Made by a program: the position numbers and the translations under genes. Positions 15,377 to 24,698 of a stretch of 64,000 bases of DNA are shown piece by piece. The notes beneath the pieces are model-generated. The model did no database searches. It was not told where the DNA came from and saw only the letters and a list, made by a program, of their open reading frames with translations. Source of the stretch: Chloracidobacterium validum (GTDB taxonomy: Bacteria > Acidobacteriota > Blastocatellia > Chloracidobacteriales > Chloracidobacteriaceae); assembly GCF_018304825.1 (NCBI RefSeq), contig NZ_CP072648.1:2091501-2155500 (forward strand), given 5' to 3'. How positions within the stretch are numbered: position 1 is the first letter of the stretch; every line of letters begins with the position of its first letter.

Positions 15377-17395
15377 TCACCGGTCGTAATATCCACGGCG
15401 CGTCCGAACCACAACGCCGGGGCGACGAGCGACCACCTTGACGCGACGCCACTGGTTGTTATGTTCAGTGCTGGATGGGTAATACGCCAAACCATAGACC
15501 GTACGCAATTCGGCAATGACTTTTTGATAGACGCCGGTCAGGTCCTCAACCCGCGACGCCAAGTACAACGTCGCACCGGAGGCATCGGCAACCTGCTGAA
15601 GTTGGGTGCGCGCCAATGCATAGACTTCAGCGGTTTCTCCCCAGTGATTCCGGTAGTTTTCCTCTTCCGTGTCTAGGTAAATGGGGTAAACCAAGGTTCC
15701 GGATTCCAAAATTGCCTCAACCATCTGGCGGAACGATACTCGCGACGGCGCGGGATAGGCCGCGCTAATGCTGTTGTCCACGCCATCGGTCATCACGACA
15801 ATGGCATTTCGTTCATCCTGAAATGGCGCCAGTACCTCGGTCAGCGTAAACCACATGGCTTCATAGTAGGCCGTGCCGCCATCCGTAGCGCGCATCTCGG
15901 CAATCCGCTGCTTGAGCAAAGTGCGATCATTGGTTGGGCGGCAGAGCACGTGCAGGCTGCGCGTAAACGTCACAATCGCTATCCGATCCTGTGGGCTAGC
16001 CGCCTCGACGAAGTGCCAGGCGCTTTTCCGAATGGAGTCAATCTTTTCGCGGGTGCTACCACTCAAGTCGAGCAGTAGGACGAGGTTGAAGGGGGTCGTC
16101 GTCGGCTTGAAGTGGGCGATTTCCTGTTTTGTGTCTTCATCAAAAATCGTGAAATCATCGGCGGTCAGGTTGGTCACAGCGCGACCGTCCTGGGTCGTGG
16201 CAACAACATTGAGATTCACCAGGCGCGCATTGATGCGAATGGTGTCAGCATCCGTAGCCGGGTCGGTCGCGTCGTCTGATGCCAGCTCAAGCGCGCGCCG
16301 GCGCAGCGTTGGGCGGTCGCCTGGTGTTGCGCGAAGGGGATCACGGCGTGGCAGATTGGACAACGCTTCATCCGCGGCCGAGAGACGACCGGCGTCTCTG
16401 CGTGGCACGCGAGTTGACGCGCTGGGGTCGCTATCGCCTCCGGGCGAGTAGGAAGGTATCGTTCCTCCAGACGGTCTTGGCGTGGACGTTGTCCCCGGTG
16501 GCGGGATGATGCGGACGCCAATCCCGCCTGACATCGTCGTGTCATCGCCAATGCGTTGTTGTCGCCGCCCCAGTCCGCCACTGCCGCCGTAAGTCGTGCT
16601 AAGGTCATCTTGGGACTGATGCCCCCCGCCAAAGATTGGCGTCAACGGACGGTCGGCTGGGCGGTCATCGGGTGGTGGAAAGCGGACTGACTGAACCGGC
16701 TGCTCATCGGCCGCCGTGGGTGTCACCGGTGATGGCTCGGCAATGGCGAGGCCCGCTCGAAGCGACTTGAGATCAATATGCCCACTTGACGACCGCATGA
16801 TCAGGGCCCGCCCACCGCGTCCGAGCCGGCCCTTGGTGGTGCGGCGGCTTTTTTCATCATAGCTGGTCAGTGTGAGATGACTGGTCGCCGTACCACTCTC
16901 TGAATAGAGTTCAATATCCGCGTCAAACCACCGCGGCACTTCAACGGCAATGTCGCCGGTGTCAGTTTCAGCCGTGGCGCTGGCAACTGGCCCAATCAGT
17001 TCAATTGCGCCAGACTGCGCCGATAGACGCACATGCGACTCCGCCGGGATGTAGAGCTTCAGGTTGACACCGCCCATCATCGGGATGCAGCGCACCGACA
17101 CGCGGGACGGCGAAGCTACGATGCTAATCTCTCGCTCATCCACCGGTCGCCCATCCGGGCGGGTTGCCATCACATGGATGAGGTCCTCGCCCCAGACTTC
17201 AACTTTCGTCGTCCCAGACGTGTTTTCGACATGAACCGTCCGGCCCAGACCGGCTTCGAAGCTTCGCTCAAACACTTTGAGCCGTTGGGCTGTCGCACGC
17301 TGTGCCAGTGCCGACCCGCCAAAGCAACTGCCCAGGACCGACAGGCAAACGAGCAAGGCCGCGAGCCGCCGCCACCAACATTGATAAGCTGTCAT
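15377..17395 (-). CDS. Secreted VWFA-domain protein of the Acidobacteria type with an N-terminal adhesin-like beta domain
   Basis: 672 residues, with AAGGAG 6 nt before the ATG at 17395. Residues 1-32 are a signal peptide ending near GSALA. Residues about 40-200 are strand-rich and resemble the DUF4097 beta-solenoid (VENTSGTTKVEVWGEDLI). A long Pro/Gly/Ser/Arg linker follows, and the C-terminal third is a von Willebrand A domain. The domain opens with INARLVNLNVVATTQDGRAV and FTIFDEDTKQEIAHF, has the MIDAS motif DLSGSTR at about 440, and carries MTDGVDN further on. This VWFA layout (TIGR03436 type) is abundant in Acidobacteria. It is probably exported and involved in adhesion or envelope assembly. 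Confidence 0.88.
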   Translation of the reverse strand: MTAYQCWWRRLAALLVCLSVLGSCFGGSALAQRATAQRLKVFERSFEAGLGRTVHVENTSGTTKVEVWGEDLIHVMATRPDGRPVDEREISIVASPSRVSVRCIPMMGGVNLKLYIPAESHVRLSAQSGAIELIGPVASATAETDTGDIAVEVPRWFDADIELYSESGTATSHLTLTSYDEKSRRTTKGRLGRGGRALIMRSSSGHIDLKSLRAGLAIAEPSPVTPTAADEQPVQSVRFPPPDDRPADRPLTPIFGGGHQSQDDLSTTYGGSGGLGRRQQRIGDDTTMSGGIGVRIIPPPGTTSTPRPSGGTIPSYSPGGDSDPSASTRVPRRDAGRLSAADEALSNLPRRDPLRATPGDRPTLRRRALELASDDATDPATDADTIRINARLVNLNVVATTQDGRAVTNLTADDFTIFDEDTKQEIAHFKPTTTPFNLVLLLDLSGSTREKIDSIRKSAWHFVEAASPQDRIAIVTFTRSLHVLCRPTNDRTLLKQRIAEMRATDGGTAYYEAMWFTLTEVLAPFQDERNAIVVMTDGVDNSISAAYPAPSRVSFRQMVEAILESGTLVYPIYLDTEEENYRNHWGETAEVYALARTQLQQVADASGATLYLASRVEDLTGVYQKVIAELRTVYGLAYYPSSTEHNNQWRRVKVVARRPGVVVRTRRGYYDR

Positions 17396-17490
17396 AGGGT
17401 CTCCTTTCGGACGTTCTGAAGGAACACCTGACGTAGCTCAAAGTGGCGCTAACCCAAATCCAGCTTGGTTGCCACACTTGGACTCGCTGC

Positions 17491-18324
17491 CTAACGCAAC
17501 CAGCCCGGCGGGACGCCAAGCCGCCGGGCCTCTTCTTGTAAAACCGCGTATTGCACGTACAACCCGGTCAGTCGCGCCTGGGCGTCTCGAATACGCTCAT
17601 TGACCTGTATCAGTTCTTGTTTTTCAGCCGAGATAACTTCTTGCGGCAGCATAATCTGGTTACCGAACACATCGCGGCCGAAAAGATAGGTTCGTCCTTG
17701 CTGATCAACCTTACGCTGGAGTGTCCGTGCCTGTTCGTTGAGTGAGCGGATGATTTCCTGTTGGGTATAAATCTCCGTAAAAATCGCCTGCGCCCGCCCA
17801 CGCCAATAAGCTTCGTCATTGGCGCGCGTCAGGGCTGGCACTGACTCGCCTCGATTTTCGGCCACATTCGATGACGGCGAGCTGGAAGCCGACCGCGAGC
17901 GTACGGCCGCGACATCACGCATTCCGCCCCCAAAGTCGGCATTGGTCAGCGTCCGGGTTGGTTTGCGTGCCGGTGGTGGTGCAGCCGCGCGCGGAGTAAC
18001 GGGCGATGGCGTCACCGCCTGGAGGGAAGTGACCTGATTATCCGCCCCAATCACACGGGGCAGCCCAGCTTTTGCTCGAAACTCGCCGTCACCTTGCCCA
18101 TTGACTCGCTCGGTTGCGGCAATGTCAATGTTGACCAGTGAAATGGAAACGCGCTTTCCGTCGGATGTCGTAAACACGGCAACATCATTGACGATGCGAT
18201 ACTCCGCCCGCACATCCAGGCGCTTGCCATCCCGAAGCACCAGTATGTAGTCTGCGGCAGAGGCAGTGCCTGACCAGAGCAGCGTTACCAGCCCAATCAC
18301 AGTCGTGGTCATCCAGCGCGTCAT
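17491..18324 (-). CDS. Secreted coiled-coil protein of unknown function
   Basis: 277 residues. The start ATG at 18324 follows GGGAGG by 5 nt. A signal peptide ends at ASA in TLLWSGTASAADY. The next 50 residues form a small beta domain (YILVLRDGKRLDVRAEYRIVNDVAVFTTSDGKRVSISLVNIDI), a pattern shared by other acidobacterial secreted proteins. A low-complexity Pro/Ala/Arg linker follows, then a C-terminal coiled coil (EIYTQQEIIRSLNEQARTLQ; INERIRDAQARL) of about 90 residues. No catalytic motif is seen. It precedes the VWFA gene by 95 bp and may form an envelope operon with it. Confidence 0.75.
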   Translation of the reverse strand: MTRWMTTTVIGLVTLLWSGTASAADYILVLRDGKRLDVRAEYRIVNDVAVFTTSDGKRVSISLVNIDIAATERVNGQGDGEFRAKAGLPRVIGADNQVTSLQAVTPSPVTPRAAAPPPARKPTRTLTNADFGGGMRDVAAVRSRSASSSPSSNVAENRGESVPALTRANDEAYWRGRAQAIFTEIYTQQEIIRSLNEQARTLQRKVDQQGRTYLFGRDVFGNQIMLPQEVISAEKQELIQVNERIRDAQARLTGLYVQYAVLQEEARRLGVPPGWLR

Positions 18325-18506
18325 AACGTCCTCCCAGCCCCGCCAAGTTCCCCACGAAAGCCACCATTTTGCGTAACCGAGTACGCATCACAGAATCCAT
18401 CAAGTGACATCCAAACATAGCACGGCGCTTTGCTCTTCGGCGATATGACGTGCTTAGATATGGTGACTCTCGACTGGATGCCAACCTTATTCCAGTACCC
18501 TGCACC

Positions 18507-20051
18507 ATGCCCGTGACGCATTCTGAACTCGCGCTGATTCTCGACTTTGGTTCGCAATACACCCAACTCATCGCTCGCCGCGCACGCGAGTTGGGTATTT
18601 ATTGTGAGATTGTACCCTGCCACACACCATTGGACGATATTCGCTCGGCGGCGCCCCAAGCGCTTGTGCTATCTGGCGGCCCGGCGTCAGTTTATACGCC
18701 GGACGCGCCCCGGTGCGATGCCGGGATTTTTACCCTTGGCATACCAATTCTCGGTATTTGTTACGGACTCCAAACCATGGCAGTTGAGTTCGGCGGAACG
18801 GTTGAGCCTTCCACCCGACGCGAGTTTGGATCCGCCCAGCTCCGCCACATTGGGACAAGCCAGCTCTTTGATGGCCTACCGGAAAGTTTCGATGTCTGGA
18901 TGAGCCACGGCGACCACGTCACGACCCCGCCGCCGGGCTTTACCGTGACGGCGCACACCGCCGATGCGTTGGGCGCGCTCGAAGACCCCAGCCGACGACT
19001 CTACGGTTTGCAGTTCCACCCGGAAGTTGTGCATACGCCACTTGGCCGCGACATTCTCCGCAACTTTTTCATCGGCATTGCTGGCATGCGCGCCGACTGG
19101 AACATGCAGAGTTTCGTCGAGTCGGCGGTGGCCGACATTCGCGCCCGAATCGGCCCGAACCGTGCCGTGTGCGGACTTTCTGGCGGTGTGGATTCGGCTG
19201 TGGCGGCGGCGCTGGTGGCCGAAGCCATCGGCGACCGGCTGACGTGTCTTTTCGTGGATAATGGACTGTTACGGCAAGGCGAGTTTGACGAAGTGCTGAC
19301 GATGTTACGCGACAAGATGGACTTGAATGTTAGGGGCATCGCCGCCGGTGAACGCTTCTTGACGGCGCTGGCCGGCGTCGAAGACCCCGAAGCCAAACGT
19401 AAAGTCATCGGGCGAGTATTTGTTGAGGTCTTTCAGGAAGAAGCCGCCAAACTCGGTCAAGTTGATTTCCTTGTCCAGGGAACGCTTTACCCGGATGTCA
19501 TCGAATCGGTATCGGTCAAAGGGCCGTCAGCCGTCATCAAAACTCACCATAACGTTGGCGGACTGCCGGAGACCCTCCATTTGAAGTTGATCGAGCCGCT
19601 GCGCGAACTCTTCAAGGACGAGGTGCGGGCCATCGGTCGCCACCTCGGACTGCCGCCGGAGCTTTTGAACCGGCATCCATTTCCAGGGCCGGGGTTGGCG
19701 GTGCGCATCATTGGAGAAGTGACCCCGGCGCGCGTTGCCTTGCTCCAACGCGCTGACGCCATTGTGACCGAGGAAGTCCGCGCTGCCGGCCTATATGACG
19801 ACATTTGGCAGGTCTTTGCCGTCCTGCTTCCCGTGCGCAGCGTAGGCGTCATGGGCGACGAGCGCACATACGAACACGTCTGCGCGATTCGCGCCGTGAC
19901 GAGCGAGGATGGCATGACGGCCGATTGGGTACGGTTGCCCTACGACGTGTTGCACCGCATCAGCCGCCGGATCATTGGCGAAGTGCGCGGCATCAATCGC
20001 GTGACCTACGATATTTCCTCGAAGCCCCCGGCAACGATTGAGTGGGAATGA
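18507..20051 (+). CDS. guaA: GMP synthase (glutamine-hydrolysing)
   Basis: 514 residues from the ATG at 18507. The enzyme converts XMP to GMP. The class I glutamine amidotransferase domain has the nucleophile in ILGICYGLQ (Cys about 83) and the His-Glu pair in LQFHPEV. The ATP pyrophosphatase domain has the PP-loop LSGGVDSA at about 222. The C-terminal dimerisation domain ends in PPATIEWE. Codons about 299-318 (19401-19460) are copied exactly at 21209-21268. The gene's 3' end, a known integration hotspot for genomic islands in other bacteria, borders the accessory region here. guaB is at 42.5 kb, so the two guanine genes are not linked. Confidence 0.97.
   Translation: MPVTHSELALILDFGSQYTQLIARRARELGIYCEIVPCHTPLDDIRSAAPQALVLSGGPASVYTPDAPRCDAGIFTLGIPILGICYGLQTMAVEFGGTVEPSTRREFGSAQLRHIGTSQLFDGLPESFDVWMSHGDHVTTPPPGFTVTAHTADALGALEDPSRRLYGLQFHPEVVHTPLGRDILRNFFIGIAGMRADWNMQSFVESAVADIRARIGPNRAVCGLSGGVDSAVAAALVAEAIGDRLTCLFVDNGLLRQGEFDEVLTMLRDKMDLNVRGIAAGERFLTALAGVEDPEAKRKVIGRVFVEVFQEEAAKLGQVDFLVQGTLYPDVIESVSVKGPSAVIKTHHNVGGLPETLHLKLIEPLRELFKDEVRAIGRHLGLPPELLNRHPFPGPGLAVRIIGEVTPARVALLQRADAIVTEEVRAAGLYDDIWQVFAVLLPVRSVGVMGDERTYEHVCAIRAVTSEDGMTADWVRLPYDVLHRISRRIIGEVRGINRVTYDISSKPPATIEWE
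19401..19460 (+). repeat. 60-bp internal guaA segment, source copy
   Basis: This stretch begins AAAGTCATCGGGCGAG and ends ACTCGGTCAA. It is identical over 60 bases to 21209-21268, in the same orientation. The flanks differ on both sides. Confidence 0.95.
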
Positions 20052-20174
20052 TCTGACGTCCGGCACAAGCCGGTAGGGTCTAGCGCCAACTTTTCCTGGC
20101 ATAGTCACTGGCACGGAAACGATGTCATGCCATGTCGGCTCTCGATACGGTGCACCCTGTTCTGAGGTAGTCAT

Positions 20175-20345
20175 AGTGCCGGAATCTTGTAGGCTGATGA
20201 CCTAAGACGTAGAGGCTTTGATGAAAGACCTCCGGGCTTGTAAGACTGAACTGCACAAGCTCATGGGGCGCGCAGTTCAGGGAGATGAGGGGATAGCCCG
20301 CAAGCAGCCCAAGGTCAGACGAGGAGGCGCTGCCGTCTGAACCTT
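20175..20345. ncRNA. Candidate structured non-coding element behind guaA (three consecutive stem-loops)
   Basis: No ORF with recognisable coding signal covers 20052-20407. Three hairpins stand in a row: 20212-20219 with 20224-20232 (GAGGCTTT/AAAG-A-CCTC, GATG loop); 20246-20254 with 20272-20280 (CTGAACTGC/GCAGTTCAG, 9 bp perfect, 17-nt loop); and 20311-20321 with 20334-20345 (AAGGTCAGACG/CGTCTGAACCTT, 11 bp with one bulge). GGGCT at 20234 can pair with AGCCC at 20295-20299 to enclose the middle hairpin. It could be a small RNA, the non-coding end of a mobile element, or an island boundary structure. No known class was recognised and the strand is unknown. Confidence 0.35.
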
Positions 20346-20352
20346 GCATTAG

Positions 20353-20389
20353 TGCTGTCATCCAGCTATAGCTGCTTTCATTGACAGCA
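20353..20389. promoter_or_regulatory. Inverted repeat upstream of the antitoxin gene, probable operator
   Basis: TGCTGTCA (20353-20360) and TGACAGCA (20382-20389) are a perfect 8-bp inverted repeat around a central AGCTATAGCT palindrome. It sits 18 bp before the antitoxin start. FitAB and VapBC complexes bind such palindromes to autoregulate their operons, so an operator is the best reading. Confidence 0.5.
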
Positions 20390-20407
20390 TAATGGAGGCA
20401 TTGCATC

Positions 20408-20662
20408 ATGGCGGTCTTGACGATTAGGAACGTGCCTGAAGACGTGCACCAGGCACTGCGGGTGCGGGCGGCACAGCATGGCCGCAGTACCGAGGCCGAG
20501 GTACGAGAGATCCTTGCCGCGGCAGTCAAGCCGGAAAACCGCGTGCGCGTTGGGGATGCTCTGGCTGCCATCGGTCGGAAGATCGGTTTGACCGAAGAGG
20601 ATTTCGCCGTCCTTGAGAGTATCCGGGACAAGACGACGGCCGAACCGCCGAGGTTCGAATGA
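20408..20662 (+). CDS. fitA: FitA/VapB-type ribbon-helix-helix antitoxin
   Basis: 84 residues. The N-terminal ribbon-helix-helix MAVLTIRNVPEDVHQALRVRAAQHGRSTEAEVREIL is typical of FitA-like antitoxins. The C-terminal tail (about residues 40-84) would thread over the toxin's active site. GGAGG lies 11 nt upstream of the ATG at 20408. The stop overlaps the toxin start as ATGA, so the two are translationally coupled. It probably represses its own operon through the palindrome at 20353-20389. Confidence 0.9.
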   Translation: MAVLTIRNVPEDVHQALRVRAAQHGRSTEAEVREILAAAVKPENRVRVGDALAAIGRKIGLTEEDFAVLESIRDKTTAEPPRFE

Positions 20663-21078
20663 TCGTCCTCGATACCAACGTCGTATCCGAGGCGATGAAG
20701 CCGGAGCCGAACGCGGCCGTCATGGCCTTTCTGAACGACCAGGCGGCGGAGACCCTGTACATCTCCAGTGTCACAGTGGCCGAGTTGCTGTTCGGCATTC
20801 AGGCGCTGCCGCAGGGTAGGCGCAGAAACATGCTGGACGGCGCTCTCAATGACCTGCTGGAGCTGTTCAAGGATCGTGTGCTGCCCTTTGACACGGATGC
20901 CGCGCGGCATTACGCCGAGCTGGCGGTTGCGGCCAGAAATGGCGGACGCGGTTTCCCGACACCGGACGGTTACATCGCGGCCATCGCGGCATCGCGTGGC
21001 TTCAGCGTGGCATCACGTGATACCGCGCCCTTTGAGGCGGTGGGGGTGGCCGTTATCAATCCTTGGGGCGGTGCATAG
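20659..21078 (+). CDS. fitB: FitB/VapC-type PIN-domain toxin
   Basis: 139 residues. PIN-domain ribonuclease with the acidic metal-binding residues D5 (LDTNVVSE), E42 (VAELLFG), D103 (PTPDGYIAAIA) and D121 (SRDTAPF), all intact. VapC-family toxins cut tRNA or rRNA unless bound by the antitoxin encoded immediately upstream. Unlike the neighbouring restriction genes, this pair shows no lesion, which fits the tendency of such modules to persist in decaying islands. Confidence 0.92.
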   Translation: MIVLDTNVVSEAMKPEPNAAVMAFLNDQAAETLYISSVTVAELLFGIQALPQGRRRNMLDGALNDLLELFKDRVLPFDTDAARHYAELAVAARNGGRGFPTPDGYIAAIAASRGFSVASRDTAPFEAVGVAVINPWGGA

Positions 21079-21105
21079 GCTCTGATACCTCCGAAGTTAC
21101 GCAGA

Positions 21106-21157
21106 TTGCCTGCGCTCGGCAGTGGCCATTTACCACTGGGCTGAGCAAGCACAGGCA
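21106..21157. other. Nested inverted repeat after the toxin gene
   Basis: TTGCCTG and CAGGCAA form an outer stem around CAGTGG/CCACTG separated by CCATTTA. It lies 30 bp after the toxin stop. There is no T-tract, so it is a possible factor-dependent terminator or a mobile-element relic. Confidence 0.4.
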
Positions 21158-21208
21158 ATGCACGACAGCAAACAAAAGCCTCCACCTTATTGGGATGGCT
21201 TAAGCAGC

Positions 21209-21268
21209 AAAGTCATCGGGCGAGTATTTGTTGAGGTCTTTCAGGAAGAAGCCGCCAAACTCGGTCAA
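21209..21268 (+). repeat. Exact 60-bp copy of an internal guaA segment
   Basis: Identical to 19401-19460 and in the same orientation, but outside any gene. It marks a duplication or a recombination joint inside the accessory region. It is not the guaA 3' end, so it is not a standard attachment-site duplication. Confidence 0.95.
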
Positions 21269-21309
21269 AACGACAGGTAGGTTCCCAAGGCTAAATGAGG
21301 CTTCGGGTA

Positions 21310-23972
21310 TTACAACGACTTATCTGGATCGGACCGCATCCATGAGGTGGAGTCCAACGCCTTCCTGATGAGATGCCACGCCCTATTTTCTACCCAGACA
21401 AAGCGGCAGCGCCCCTCGCTGCGCCGCGCCCACAACTCGCCGATGCGCCTCTTCTCTTGGCTGTTGTGACTGCTGGCGATGTACGCACCCTTGTACTCGA
21501 CGGCCAGCAGCGGGCCATCTTTCATTTGCACGATGAAATCAGGATAGAAACGGTCGGTGGCGGTTTGCAGCCAGAACGACGTCGGCTTGCGCTCGACGTT
21601 GCGTACCCACCAAGACACGCCCTCGAGATGGTTGGCGATGAACTCGGCGCACTCGAACTCCTCGCCGCTGCTCTTCAAGTTACCAATCACCGGGAAGAAG
21701 TGGCGCTTGAGCGGCATCAGTCCGGTGTACGGGTAGTCATAGGCATAGCGCCCCTGCTCCAGCGTGATGCTGTGTTCATCGCGCAGCGCGAACTTCTCCT
21801 CGTTGTTAAACAGCCCATCGAACACCCGCTGCTTGGCCAGCACTAGGCCCGCCGCCATCTTGCGCTGCAGCGCCCCACGCAGACGGAACTTGCGGTAGGC
21901 CAACTCGTCCAGCGTGAAGCCCCGCGCCTCGATCAAGTGGTTCAGCGCCGCTACGATCCAGGCCACCTTTTGGTCTCGTTCCGAATAAGGAAAGTACAGG
22001 TTGCGGTCCAGCCAGTAGATCAAATCGTTGAGCGTCCAGCCCTCTTCCCGGCCAAACAGCGCCAACTGGCTGTCGAGCCGGTCGTACACGTCGCACTCGA
22101 TTTTTTCCAGTTGCGAGATCGAAAGCGTTGCCCGGCGCATGGCCTCCACGTCGCGGGTAAACTCGCTCTCGGTTAGCTTCGGGTCGAAGTCGGTGATCTC
22201 CCAACCGGCATCCAGCAGCGGTGTTTCGTCGAACACATCGAAAAAGCCGCGCCGAGCGTCCTGGGTGTAGCTCAAGAGGGGCACGTGCACTTTGTGACCC
22301 TGCTCCGCCAAGCTGGGCACCCGCGCGGGCGGCGCGCTTTGCGCGGCCAGTGCCGTGTCCAGCCATTCGCGCACCTGCTTGGCAACTTCCTCATCCCGGA
22401 AGGTCCGCGCCAGTTGCTGAATCTGCTGTGGCGTCGCCCCGCCTTTGACCGTCAGCGTGCCGCTTTCGGGCGACACATCCACCTTGTCGCGCAGCGCCTT
22501 GGGTAGCGCGGACAGCTCCGCCTCATCCGGCACCACCACCGCATTCTCCATCTCCGGCAGCGGGATCACCAGATCGTCCTGCGGCGCAAACAGGCCTGGC
22601 GTGATGGAGACATCCGCCGCCGGGCAGATGAGGTCCCGGGTCTCCAACCGCTCGAAGCCGCTTTGCACCAGCCCGTCGCGCAGTCCCTGCACCGTGGCCG
22701 CCAGCTCCGACGACACCACATAGGCATAGCTGCGGTTGAGCGCCTCTCGCCGTTTGCGCGTGACGCGCGGCATGCGCAGCACCCGTCCCAACACCTGCTC
22801 CACCGCCGTAGCCGAAGTGGTGTTGCGGAAGGAAAACAGCACATAGGCATTGGGGCAGTCCCAGCCCTCGCGCAGCTTGTCCACGGTGATGATGAACTGC
22901 GGATAGTCTGGATCATCCAGCCGCTTGCCGGTCAGTTCGTCAAAGGCACCTGTGGCAATGGCAATCCGATCGGGCGGGACGTTGAAGTCCTCGATCAGAT
23001 GCTGCTTGACCCGCTCCGGCGTGAAGGTCTCTTTGTCTGCGGCCTTGCGCTCGGCCTGGATCAGCATCACCACCGGGCGGATGACCTCGCCAGTCTGCTG
23101 TTGCTCCAGTTCTGCCTCATTTTCTAGTTGGCGTAAGCGGGCAATCGCTTCGGCCAGCGAAACCCGCCACTCCGGGTGGACGGCTAACTCCAGCGGCAGC
23201 TTGAGCATGTCCTCCGCCTGCAACGTGGCGGCAGAGACGCTGCGCAGCACATTGGAGGGTTGGCTGGCGCGTCCGGCGTGGCCGTCAGCTCCAGAATGCA
23301 GGCCGGGTTTAGGCGCACCAGCGTGTCCACCGCCAACGGCGTCCCCTGGTTGTGCGCCTCGTCCACGATGACGAAGGGGCGGCGCAGGCGGATCACATCC
23401 ACCAGCGAGTGCTCGCCTTTCTGCTCAGGCGAAACGCCTTCGAAGTGTGGCATCAGCGCACCGTTTTGGCGATAGACACGCAAGCCCTCGGCCGTGTCGC
23501 GCTTGAAGCTCTGCATGGTGGCCACGATGAAGGTGTTGCCTGTGTTGAGCGTGGCCGGTTGCAGATACAGCGCCTCGGCGATGTCCAGCACATGCGCCGC
23601 ACCGAAGAGAGCGCGCATGTCCTGGTGCAGCAGTTCCCCTTGCGTCCTGAGTGCCCGCAGCGTCTGTTCGCGGATCGGGTCGGAGGGCACCAGCCACAGC
23701 ACCAGCGCGTGTTCCGTGGCCAGAAATGCCTCGTTCACCCGCCGGATGGCCTGCCCCGCAATGCGCGTCTTGCCGCCGCCGGTAGGCACACGCAAGCAGA
23801 CATAGGGCACCTGGGGCGCCCCAGGCAGCGGGTGGTACGGCAAGGCATGGCCGAAGTGGGCACAGGTCGATTCTGCAAAGGCGGCGACAGGGTTCCTAAG
23901 CTCGCGGCAGCGCTCCAGATACGCGGCAAAAGCGTCGAGCAGGTCTCTTTGAAAGTTCTTCAGTTCGTTCAT
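21310..23972 (-). pseudogene. Type III restriction endonuclease subunit (Res), frameshifted
   Basis: About 890 residues in two frames. The N-terminal part (23184-23972) has Walker A RVPTGGGKTRIAGQAI, the DEAH box FVIVDEAHNQG and motif III ELTATPD. It then leaves frame at about 23255-23290. The second part (from about 23250) continues in the next frame with SNVLRSVSAATLQAEDMLKLPLE, motif VI (ATAVEQVLGRVLRMPR) and a C-terminal PD-(D/E)xK nuclease signature (FYPDFIV...LLAVEYKGAY). One base lost or gained explains the split. Res needs the Mod subunit for specificity. Its start overlaps the upstream small ORF as ATGA. A sequencing error is the alternative to real decay. Confidence 0.85.
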
Positions 23973-24184
23973 TTTGGGGAACCACCGGAGGATGGCGCTT
24001 CACCGGGATGGACTGCGTCCACCTCGTCAGGCTTGATCAGCTTGACGCGCCCATCTTCGCTTATGACCAAAGCCGTTTGCGTTTGCCGCGCCAGCTCACG
24101 CGCGCGCCGCGCAGCGCGCTTAAGGGCCTCAAAAGAGGCAGAAATATCGAAATTTTTCACCTGATCCAAGGACCGTTGGTTCAT
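23969..24184 (-). CDS. Small coupled protein between zeta-like kinase and res
   Basis: 71 residues, basic and helical in the middle (FEALKRAARRARELARQTQTALVISEDGRVKLIKPDEV). The pattern suggests a DNA- or partner-binding helix followed by a short beta hairpin, as in small antitoxins. The ATG at 24184 overlaps the original stop of the kinase gene, and its own stop overlaps the res start. Coupling on both sides marks it as a real operon member, and it could be the antitoxin of the zeta-like protein. No family was recognised. Confidence 0.65.
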   Translation of the reverse strand: MNQRSLDQVKNFDISASFEALKRAARRARELARQTQTALVISEDGRVKLIKPDEVDAVHPGEAPSSGGSPK

Positions 24185-24687
24185 GATTTTTCACCCCAAT
24201 CCAGCAACCTCGGCTGCAACCCCGAATTGTCGTACAAAACCTAAAAATCCACGACAGCCGCATAATAGCGCTGCAAGTTCTCCAATCCTGCCTTGAAGCG
24301 GCGTCGGATGGTCTCGGGCGCAATGTCATGGCCGCCTTGTTTGACTCGCTGGGCCACGCGCGCCAGGGCTTCTTCAGGTGTGTTGAGCTTTAGAAAGATC
24401 AGCTCTACGGTATAGTCTGCCGCCTGCCAGCGCTTGATCCATTTCAGGTATCCACGCCCAGATAGTGTGGTCTCAAAAGCAAAACTTTCACCTGCGGCAA
24501 AATGGCGCTCCATTGCCTCTAACATCAAACGCCCTGCCTGCACAGCAGCGCGTTCCGGGGCAAATGGGGCAAGACCGGCGGCAATGAGAGCGGCATTGAT
24601 GAAGACCGGACAGGCAGCCTCGTTGGGCAGGAACTCGCGCGCGCAGGTCGTCTTCCCGGCGCCATTTGGTCCGGCGATGATGATCAC
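24181..24687 (-). pseudogene. Zeta-toxin-like P-loop kinase, nonsense-truncated near the C-terminus
   Basis: The ORF from a GTG at 24687 to a TAG at 24241-24243 gives 148 residues: Walker A MIIIAGPNGAGKTT, NAALIAAGL, ESFAFETTLSGRGYLKWIKRW, LIFLKLNTPEEALARVAQRVKQGGH and IRRRFKAGLENLQRYYAAVVDF. After the stop the same frame continues with VLYDNSGLQPRLLDWGEKS and ends at 24181, overlapping the next ATG. Family members normally read DFW.LYDNSG here, so a TGG to TAG change is the simplest cause. Zeta toxins phosphorylate UDP-sugars; members in restriction loci are little known. Activity may survive without the last 20 residues. Confidence 0.8.
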
Positions 24688-24698
24688 TTTGCGCTGTG

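Noticed and set aside
20060-20073. CCGGC-acaa-GCCGG hairpin after guaA as a terminator
   Set aside because: Only a 5-bp stem and no T-tract follows; too weak to list as a terminator.
20645-20660. GGTTCGAAT resembling a tRNA T-arm
   Set aside because: It lies in the end of the antitoxin gene, with no acceptor or anticodon stem around it.
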